Shown here in pieces: positions 56,582 through 64,000 of a stretch of 64,000 nt of DNA. The translations under genes and the position numbers were made by a program. Below the pieces are notes generated by a model. That model was not told where the DNA came from. It saw nothing but the letters and a program-made list of their open reading frames with translations, and made no database searches. The DNA lies in the NCBI GenBank assembly GCA_023055425.1, contig JALGPY010000007.1:15820001-15884000 (forward strand), given 5' to 3'. Each line of letters starts with the position of its first letter. Within the stretch, counting starts at the first letter, position 1. This DNA comes from Linanthus parryae (taxonomy: Eukaryota > Streptophyta > Magnoliopsida > Ericales > Polemoniaceae).

Positions 56582-57553
56582 TGGATTGAATATATACCGA
56601 GTGATCTATAATTTAATCTCATACCTACAAAATAGATTTTACTCTTTAGTTCATCTACATTTAATCACTCAAATTACTTTTCATATGACCTTTTAGATTT
56701 TCAGCTGATACCATACAACTTCCATAGCCCCAAACATAGATTTTCATCTAATTATATTCACATTGTATTTACGCACAAGGGAGAATAACAAAATCAATCA
56801 CCCATAAAAATTGCCATTGCATATTGAAATTTACTTTTATTATTCTAATGTGAATTCCATTTTTGTTTTTTTGTGTGAAGATGGGCAGCAATAGCATCAT
56901 ACCTACCAGAAAGAACAGACAATGATATCAAGAACTACTGGAATACCCATCTGAGGAAGAAGATCAAGAATCACCAAGAAGATCATGAGAATCAACCCAA
57001 AGTTGAGTCCTCCATCACCAAAGGACAGTGGGAGAAGAGGCTACAAACAGATATCCACAAGGCCAAGAGAGCTCTCCATGATGCCTTATCCCTGGATAAC
57101 ACTATCCCTATCCCTGAATTAATCCCATCTAGTGGGAACAATGATCACTATCCTTCCAAAACCCCGATCCAAACATCCTCAACGTACGTGTCGAGTACCA
57201 AGAACATAGCTAGGATGCTCAAAGGGTGGACAAAGAATAGTCCCAAGGAGGAACAGTCTCAATCTTCAATCACTGATCAGTGTTCTATCAACAAGAGTGA
57301 TTCTCCCTCAAGTACTGAACAAGGAGGGGCTCCAATTGAGAGGAAGATTGACTTATCCGAGGCGTTTGATTCGTTGTTTGGATTTGATTCTTCGTCAAAT
57401 TCTGAATTTTGTCAAGGAGAGAGCAAGCCAGATATTCTTGGTGGCAAAGCTTTTACCATGCTTGAGGAGTGGTTTCTTGGAGACGTTAATATTCATGAGG
57501 AGAAAGAAGATTTCCCTAACTTGTCTTTCGATGGGAATGCGCCGATCTTCTAG
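55691..57553 (+). CDS. R2R3-MYB transcription factor, subgroup 1 (MYB30/60/94/96-like)
   Basis: Exons 55691-55823, 55932-56061 and 56881-57553 (311 aa); introns 108 and 819 bp at the two positions usual for R2R3-MYB genes. R2 (residues about 14-62) starts [20 protein letters not shown] and R3 (about 67-112) contains [20 protein letters not shown] then [20 protein letters not shown]. The C-terminal part has [18 protein letters not shown] near residue 190, the subgroup-1 motif, and LEEWFL near the end. Subgroup-1 members control cuticular wax, stomatal or defence responses as nuclear activators. No bHLH-binding signature is seen in R3. Odd: where the family has a Gly-Leu after NT in R2 this copy has Glu-Leu, and an Arg replaces the next residue ([10 protein letters not shown]). 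A poly-T run and CT repeat lie in intron 2. Confidence 0.92.
56065..56102. repeat. (CT)n microsatellite in MYB intron 2
   Basis: About 19 CT units starting 3 bp after the GT donor. Confidence 0.95.
56551..56579. repeat. Poly-T tract in MYB intron 2
   Basis: 29 uninterrupted T, possibly the tail of an old - strand retroposed insert. Confidence 0.9.
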
Positions 57554-57965
57554 ACAAATCGAGAAGTTCTCCTAGGTTTAAGCGCGAATGGTTGGCAATT
57601 CGGTATTACTCTTTCAAGGACGATCAAATTATAGTCTGGTTTTGAATGAAATGTATACGGAGTGTTGTTATCTATTTTAGGATTTTGTGAAATCATGAGC
57701 CATGAATTGATAATTTTCCAATTCATTGCCCATGAATCACTTTGAAGTTGCAAATTGCGCATGTCATGTGCTCATATTACATGAGATTTCAATTCATTAT
57801 TTTGTTAATTTCTAGTCTCCACACTTATGTTTTAATGTTCTTTAATTCATAGTTCGTGTTGCACCATTATACGAAACAAATCATCAATCAGAACTATCAT
57901 AACCAGAAATGTCGTGTACGTGTAAAATTACTTTTATGTAGTCTATCATTTATCTTATGGGTAAT
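57554..57965. other. MYB 3' flank
   Basis: 3' UTR and downstream DNA. AT-rich; no clear poly(A) signal could be chosen and no other gene is seen. Confidence 0.4.
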
Positions 57966-58094
57966 GATTCTTATAAAGCAAAAAATGATCATTACAAAGT
58001 CACTAATTAATTTGACATGTAAACTAATTTTTCCTTTACATGTAAAATTACTTAGTGGCTTTGTAAGGATCACTTTTTGCTTTGTAAGAACATC
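57966..58094. mobile_element. Short foldback MITE downstream of MYB
   Basis: The left arm TTCTTATAAAGCAAAAAATG with CATTACAAAGTCACTAA is inverted in the right arm (TTAGTGGCTTTGTAAGGATC, TTTTTGCTTTGTAAGAAC). About 129 bp, arms about 55 bp, almost no loop. Confidence 0.78.
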
Positions 58095-58429
58095 TACCTT
58101 ATGTTTTTCCAAATTTTTGTCATGTAATTTGACAAAAAAGGGCAGAAACCAATGCATGTGCTTCTAGTCCTAGCAATTACTACTATGGGGGTGTTATCTC
58201 TATCATAGCAAGTGAGTCTTTTTCTTCTGCCTCATCTTGATCAGTGTGGGTGGGTGTGTTTATTGTTGGGGGTGGGCCAAAACTAGTGTGCATACAGCTG
58301 CAGATTTGCGGGTTTACCTTTGCAGAGGATTGATGAAGATTGTGTAGTACCAGTCAGGACTCTTCAATGCTCTTTCTAATTTCTAGTGAAATTATCTGTT
58401 TGGGTTGGCAAACTTGTCAACTCCTTTTT
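58095..58429. other. Non-coding spacer
   Basis: No gene or repeat recognised. Confidence 0.4.
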
Positions 58430-59343
58430 GAGTTAAAGACACTTTCACCCCTCGACTGAAGCACACTTTCACCCCTTCCAGTTTCGAAAAGGACACTTTC
58501 ACCTTTTTAGTGTGCCGAACTTCAAAAAACTTAACACACTTTTATCGTGACACTGTTAATCTGGAGTTGTGTTGTGTCACTAAATTAGTTGTTGGGAAAA
58601 AATTGCTCCTATAAAATGTGAAATATGCGAGTTATTCAAGTGTACAAATTGAGGGGCGGATCCAGCAATTAGTCACAGTGGGGGCTAGAAAAAAATTCAA
58701 GTTTAATGACATATCTTTCGCTAAATTTTGAATTATTTATAGGTTAAAATGATGATGTCAATAGACCGATGAGATGAATATGTAATATGAGTGAGGGCTA
58801 AGGTAGTCAAATTAACAAACTATAAGATAAATATTGTAAATGTCAAAAATTGAGTGAGGGTTAATTTAATTATATGTACAAAATATAGGAGAGAAAATGT
58901 AAATTTCAAAACTTGAGTGGGGGCTAGAGCCCCCACTTTGTCTTCCAATTGGTGATGGACCCAAGCCGAGACTAACGGGGTCCCAAATACAAACTACAAG
59001 TTAATTATTTTTTAAACTAATGTATGGTGCTCTCATTGAGGATTGTCGGAGCTTCTTCAAGGCTTCCAACAAGTTAAACTGAATTGGTGTCCACGGAAGG
59101 CTAATGTAGTAGCCCAACAAGGGGCGCAGTTAGGACGTCTCTTAGACATACCAAAAATTTTGGATGAATTGTAATCCGAGTTGAAATGGCAGTGTTGATG
59201 TAGCTGGATTGGGGGCTTTTGCCCACGTTTAATGAAATTTCTCTACAATTTTCGAAAAAAAAAAAAAAAAAAAAACAAAAAACCAGAAGGGGTGAAAGTG
59301 TCTTTTAGTCAAACTAGAGGGTGAAAATGTCTTTTACGTCTCC
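58430..59343. mobile_element. Foldback element with nested insertions
   Basis: The left end AAGACACTTTCACCCCTCGA with CACTTTCACCCCTTCCAG is inverted at the right end (CCAGAAGGGGTGAAAGTGTC, AGGGTGAAAATGTCTTTTAC). Inside are a GGGGGCTAG-flanked segment (about 58655-58975, with diverged inverted ends near CGGATCCAGCAATTAG and CCAATTGGTGATGGACCC) and a LINE tail. Confidence 0.65.
59020..59275 (+). mobile_element. 5'-truncated LINE tail
   Basis: The + strand carries IEDCRSFFKASNKLN and, after a frame change, a PRKANVVAQQGAQLGRLLD block. This is like the C-terminal end of LINE RNase H (PRKAN.VAH.LA). A short non-coding tail and an A-run (59256-59275) follow, typical of 5'-truncated LINE insertion. 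Confidence 0.65.
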
Positions 59344-60085
59344 CTTTTCACTCATTGTTCATTGCTCCATGCATCACAAAATTGCATGCATTTGCAGTTA
59401 TATCCGCCAATAAAATTTGACACATATGCAAATGTATTTGAATCTAATCTGATTAATCTAGAACTGATACTTCTATCATGTCAGATTCATAAATCGTTTG
59501 GAAGGATGTTTTGGGGTTATTTTCTTAGGTTGATGAACTTCCTAAACGTTAAACTTAATAGAAAACTTGTGAGGGTCAAATGGTCATAAATGAATACACA
59601 TGTTGGAGGCTTTTATAATAAGTGTGAACCCATTGGATCGTGATCATGGAAAAAGAATTGGTCTGTGAAGGCATGGGCTGAGCTGCAAGCTTCTCATGAC
59701 TACCATAATCGATGGTCTAATTCTAAAATTGAACCCCAAAATTCACAATTTATTTTATTTGTTCTTTCCATACTCCACACTTTAATATTTGTCTTTGTTT
59801 CCTCAAATATACAAATATATCGTATTTGGTCACACACACATATTGTATCCAGACTTAACATCTTTTAGATGCCCGTATTCCGCTATTGTATTCATACTAC
59901 CATTCCATTCTCTTTATTGTAAAACTATTTCAGCGACTACATACTTAAATGTTCTTGATCGGTCATAATCTTATTTGGTCCTGCTAATATTCAGGGGTCC
60001 ATGCTTCAAGGGGTGCTTTATTGCGCGGAACACTCAATTCAACTGTGATATTAAACACATTTTGTGGTCGAAATGTTGCACTGTC
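59344..60085. other. AT-rich stretch without a recognised gene
   Basis: No feature recognised. Confidence 0.4.
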
Positions 60086-60364
60086 GGAACATCTCCAACC
60101 ACATGGAGGGAGGGGGAGGGGGGGGAACTTATAAAAATAGGGTTGGAGTCCAACTCCATGAGGGGATGGGGATAGGGAGGGGGTGCTATGGAGAGAAATT
60201 TTGCCTTGGGTGCGAGCATGTCCGTGGAAAAATTACCCCTAACCATCTCACACCCAAGACAAAATTTCTTCCCATAGCACCCCTCCCCCTCCCAGTCCCC
60301 TCATGGGGTTGGACTTGAATCATCTTTTTATACGTTCTCCCCATGTGGTTGGAGATGCCCTCAT
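60086..60364. mobile_element. MITE with CATCTCCAACC termini
   Basis: CATCTCCAACCACATGG at the left and its inverted form at the right, with inner inverted blocks (GGGTGCTATGG / CCATAGCACCC; GAAATTTTGCCTTGGGTG / CACCCAAGACAAAATTTC; GTTGGAGTCCAACTCCATGA against TCATGGGGTTGGACTTG). About 279 bp, strongly foldback, no coding. Confidence 0.75.
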
Positions 60365-60782
60365 AATCAAACACACTGTTTGAAAACATCTTCTAATTAA
60401 AAAAGTTGTGCTATTATAATCAGAAACAACCGATTAGACACACATTTTTTGAAATAACACATTAAATATTCTTTAATTTGTTATAAATAAGGTCAATCTC
60501 CACCAGATTTCACCAGTTCAATCAATCATAGCTTCATGAAGACTTTTAAAGCTGACATCATACTGCTGACTATGAATGGAAAGTTTGTTGTATTTTGGAT
60601 GCTAATTGCCAGAATTTGACAAAAAAAGTTTAGGCAATTAATCCCCTAAAGTCTATTGACTAGGCGGTCCACAGAGGGTGCGATGCCACAGTGGGCGGAT
60701 CGCTAGGGTTTTGGCAGCTTGCATTTAACACCTCCTCATGTGATTGATTATGGTTAGGTTTTATTCGTAATAATTAGTTGAT
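60365..60782. other. Flank of Tat element 3
   Basis: No gene recognised. Confidence 0.4.
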
Positions 60783-61383
60783 TGTAGATAGTGCATTCTG
60801 AGCACACTGATCACTATCACGTGGCGGCCATCCAGCACACTTAGCTATGCTCCACACACACCGGATAATTACCCATGCTTATCCACGTGCGGGCTGCGAG
60901 ACAGGGCCCTCGCGTACCAACACGGGACTTGTAGGGACTTAGTGGTTTGGAGGCTAGGGTAAGGCCTGTCGTGCGTGTGCGACAACCAAGCTCGCGCGCG
61001 ACCCTTTGTAACTGCTTTGAGGGACTTAATGGCCAAGTCCTATAAACCCGGCTTGACCTTATAACGGTCTCCGATATGTACGGTCAGGTGCCTAACGGTT
61101 CCTATATATACGGTCGAACGTGTCGTTACGAGGGCTACCATTAAGCCGCCATTTATGATGCATTAACCCCCTCACAACGGTCACTTCCCCACTATATACA
61201 GGATCGTTAGCCCTCCATTGCGACGGGCTGATCCATATCTGGTTCTATACTAGCTATTAAGCTGTCGCACTCTCTCAGTTGCAAGTGCTTACCCTCCCTA
61301 CACACACCCTACATCTCTCTGTGTTTCCATTCTCTCCTCTTGGCGTGCATCTGAATCTTCCTCAAAGGATTCTCCTGTACACA
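60783..61383 (+). repeat. Tat element 3 5' LTR (601 bp)
   Basis: Begins TGTAGATAGTGC and ends CTCCTGTACACA. It aligns as reverse complement to the LTRs of element 2, for example GGACTTGTAGGGACTT, GGTTTGGAGGCTAGGGTAAG and AACGGTTCCTATATA, with many differences. Confidence 0.85.
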
Positions 61384-61402
61384 TTTGGTGAACCCGACGT
61401 GA
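61384..61402 (+). other. Leader / primer-binding region, element 3
   Basis: TTTGGTGAACCCGACGTGA directly after the LTR, identical to the core in elements 1 and 2. Confidence 0.6.
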
Positions 61403-61443
61403 ACACCCATCTTCAGAGTTTCAATCCTTCGGAACCTACAAAA

Positions 61444-62676
61444 ATGTCTTCCGATGGAAACGTTCGTGATGGTGATCGGTCCCTTTCCAATGACGAAACC
61501 TCAATGGAAGAAGGACCACTTAACACTGTTGTTAACACCAATGTTCGTGCTCAAACAGCTACCGGCAGTGGACCCTATCTAGAGGCGCTCCAAGCCACAA
61601 TCCAGAGCCAAGCCCAGATTATGCATGCTCAATCCACCCAGATCGCTCAAATCATGACGATCTTGGGAAGGTTGGCCCAAAACACTGTTACGGGGGCTTC
61701 AGTCTCGGCCCCGACCGCCCAGCTACCTCTACCGGTGGCAGCAACCACATCCATAATGCACACATCTGTTGCCCAATCCTCTTTTTCCAGTGGCACTAGG
61801 CTTCAGGCGCCGGGGCTCCCATCGAGTTCGTCCCTGATAACGGCAGGAAACCCTACGCCATACTCGGAAGTGCCTTTTCACGCTAGTGGAGCTTTAGGGA
61901 GCCATGCACTCCCGCCACCACCTCCCTATGATCCAAGCATGCCCTACATCCCGGGCTTTGCAGCTTTGGAACAACGCATAGACAACATCATCGCGAACCA
62001 GAGCTTCGCAGATACCGTCATCCCGAAGGTTGACAGCACGCCTCCCATTCCGCGGGACATTTACTTAATGCCCAACCCCCGCCGAATACAAGGCACCCAA
62101 GTGGGAGAAATTCGACGAAGTCGGTGGGAATGCGCACGAACACGTGATGCGATTCGTTGACATGATGGGCCCACATGGAATTGACACCAGACTGTTGATG
62201 CGCGAATTCCCTAAGTCTCTGGGGGCCGTCGCATACAAATGGTACAGGACCCTGGAGGCAGGATCTGTCAAGACATAGGAAGACATGGTGGAGATATTCT
62301 ACACCAAATTCTTCCAAGTGGAAGAGAAAGTCACCACTATCCACCTCTCCCGCATGTACCAGAGGCATGTAAAGAGGGGGTCGTCTTCATTTAGAGGTTC
62401 AGGGCCAAGTCCTTGGAATGCGTCGACGATGTCTTGGAAAGACGACTGGTGGAAATATTCCTTCAGGGCATGCGTGATGAATACAAAGGTATGCTAATCA
62501 ATCTGAACATACCTACTTTATCCAAGTTGATCGATTGTGCAAGGAACATTGAGCCCATTGTGGAGAAGCAAAGGAGGGATTTCTCACACGATCGCGCACC
62601 CGCAAGCTATGGTTTCAACCCCTTGCCATCCCATTCAGAGAGAGAACCAAAAGGAAGAGAAGTAGCTATTGCATGA
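61444..62676 (+). pseudogene. Tat gag, broken (element 3)
   Basis: From the ATG at 61444 (MSSDGNVRDGDRS) the frame matches element 2 gag in layout: a coiled coil ATIQSQAQIMHAQSTQIAQI near residue 60, a Pro-rich middle, and NIIANQSFADTVIPKVDSTP. A C-run at 62076-62080 has an extra base and shifts the frame. The gag core continues in another frame (HEHVMRF, YKWYRTLEAGSVKT) to a TAG at 62276-62278, and again out of frame after about 62367. Near 62600 the text jumps from EPIVEKQRRD to NPLPSHSEREPKGREVAIA, skipping the zinc-knuckle region present in element 2. The stop is at about 62676. No functional gag is possible. Confidence 0.88.
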
Positions 62677-62821
62677 TCTCGTGACGTCATGGAATTGCGA
62701 CACTCCCAATCCGATTCACAAGCGATGATCTACTTCAGTGGATAACCTATTGAAGAGGTATTGCCCTTAAAATATTTCTTACTACATAATCCTATCTCAT
62801 ATGATAGCAGTAATGAAAATT

Positions 62822-63720
62822 TAAAGCCTATCTCATATGATAGCAGCAATACGCGAACGAAAGCCTATCTCATATGATAGCAGCAATACGCGAACGTAAG
62901 CCTATCTCATATGATAGCAGCAATACGCGAACGTAAGCCTATATCATATGATAGCAGTAATGCAAATTCAAATCCTATCTCATATGATAGCAGCAATACG
63001 CGAACGTAAGCCTATCTCATATGATAGCAGTAATGCTAATTAAAAGCCTATCTGTCTAGATAGCAGCCAAACGCGACAAAGCCTATCTGTCCAGATAGCA
63101 GAAAAAACAAAAGCCTATCTGTCTTGATAGCAGCTAAATGCATAATTCTAAGCCCATCTGTGTAGATGGCAGCCAAATGCATGATTCTAAGCCCATCTGT
63201 TTAGATGGCAGCCAAGTGTATAATTCTAAGCCCATCTGTTTTGATGGCAGCCAAATGCGCAATTATAAAGCCTATCTGTCTAGATAGCAGCCATGCTCGA
63301 TAAAGTCTATCTGTTTAAATAGCAGTGCTGCTCAATAAGCCTATCTGTTAAGATAGCAGCAAAATTCTCGATAAAGTCTATCTTTCTAGATAGCAGCTAT
63401 GCTCAATAAAGCCTATCTGTCCAGATAGCAGCGATGCTTAATAAGCCTATCTGTCTGGATAGCAACAAAACTCAGTATAAGCCTATCTGTTCAGAAAGCA
63501 ATCACGCTCGACCAGAGGCCTATCTGCCCAGATAGCACCGAGGCACGAACTTAAGACTATCTGTCTAGATAGCAGCCATTCTTAATCAAGCCTGTCTTCT
63601 TGGACAACAGCAATATGCGGTTTAAAGACCACCTTTTTGGATGGCTACGATATTTTAAAGCATTCTTCTTAGACAGTGGCAATACGCGATTGAAAGCTCA
63701 TCTATTTCGATAAAAGCAAA
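62822..63720. repeat. Hairpin tandem array of element 3 (unit about 37 bp, then variable)
   Basis: The first units (62827-63030) are about 37 bp, CCTATCTCATATGATAGCAG plus a CAATACGCGAACGTAAG linker. Later units (to about 63600) have the stem CTATCT-N4-AGATAG or CCATCT-N4-AGATGG, with linkers of 15-25 bp. From 63600 they decay. The unit is homologous to the reverse complement of the arrays in elements 1 and 2 (CCTATCTCTTACGATAGCAG plus ACACGCGAACG), consistent with the opposite orientation of the elements. Confidence 0.9.
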
Positions 63721-64000
63721 AGCACTTCTTCATAAGAAAAATTCAGATGCACATAATTTTGTTTAAGGCCTTACAGAGGTTCAAACTACAAAAGCCACAA
63801 AGTGATTCAAAATTCATGCATTCAAAAGATTCCAACTACAATCTGCGAGAATCGCAAAGCTAAGCTATCGGTCTTCCTCAAACAAATCCTTTGTAGTACA
63901 ACTTAAAACCATCATTTAAGTCGATGTTGCCCCATGGGGGCTAGGGTTTTCGAACTCGATTCGAATTGATTCGAGAATCTGCGTGAAGCCATACACGATT
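63721..64000. other. Internal sequence of element 3 after the array
   Basis: No gene recognised. A TCGATTCGAATTGATTCGA palindromic patch lies at about 63957-63975. The rest of the element is beyond the window. Confidence 0.35.

Larger units (their letters stand above)
60783..64000 (+). mobile_element. Tat/Retand-like element 3, related family, deleted derivative
   Basis: The element lies on the + strand. It has a 5' LTR (60783-61383), the same leader motif as elements 1 and 2, a broken gag (61444-62676), then almost directly a hairpin tandem array (62822-63720). Protease, RT, RNases H and integrase are absent between gag and array. The element continues beyond the window. It is more diverged from elements 1 and 2 than they are from each other. 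Confidence 0.85.

Noticed and set aside
62822..63600. Regular repeats with short spacers look like a CRISPR array
   Set aside because: Linkers are themselves repeated, the repeats are hairpins shared with Tat elements, and the genome is a plant.
1..64000. Search by eye for tRNA, rRNA and other structural RNA genes
   Set aside because: No cloverleaf or rRNA-like segment was recognised; the tRNA-like motifs seen are retroelement primer sites.

Overview
The window is nuclear DNA of a flowering plant, most likely a eudicot; I cannot name the species. The signs are small GT-AG introns, initiator-Met primer sites of Copia elements, Tat-lineage Gypsy elements with a second RNase H, an L1-type LINE, a Helitron, MITEs and one R2R3-MYB gene. 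Almost everything is transposon; the MYB gene (55691-57553, + strand) is the only convincing host gene.

Layout. 1-2065: 3' end of a Copia element and its LTR. 2066-10854: Tat/Retand-like Gypsy element 1 (gag-pol on the - strand), cut by the Copia at 2066 and missing about 5 kb of gag-pol. 10855-21950: old AT-rich DNA with MITEs, a FAR1-like remnant, a zf-GRF remnant and a short retroposed piece. 21951-27435: LINE with a target-site duplication. 27988-48317: an older Copia (LTRs about 4 % different) split by Tat element 2 (28786-44453; 625-bp LTRs with two differences; TSD GAGGT). 48318-55518: AT-rich DNA, a MITE, a decayed - strand Copia whose LTR holds a Helitron, and a foldback element. 55691-57553: MYB. 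57554-60782: foldback elements and a LINE tail. 60783-64000: a third, related Tat element on the + strand, with LTR, broken gag and a tandem array.

The most notable system is inside the Tat elements. Opposite to gag-pol, both elements carry a six-exon gene encoding a plant mobile domain (PMD) protein with acidic, basic and coiled-coil tails. All five introns (74-82 bp) and the whole reading frame are kept in both copies (1299 codons plus stop in element 2), although gag-pol of element 2 has two in-frame TGA codons and a frameshift. Being antisense to the genomic RNA would protect the introns from splicing during retrotransposition. Between the convergent 3' ends of the PMD gene and pol lies a tandem array of about 55-bp units, each with a CTATC-N6-GATAG hairpin. 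The third element has a homologous 37-bp array in the matching orientation, and the stems show paired (compensatory) base changes.
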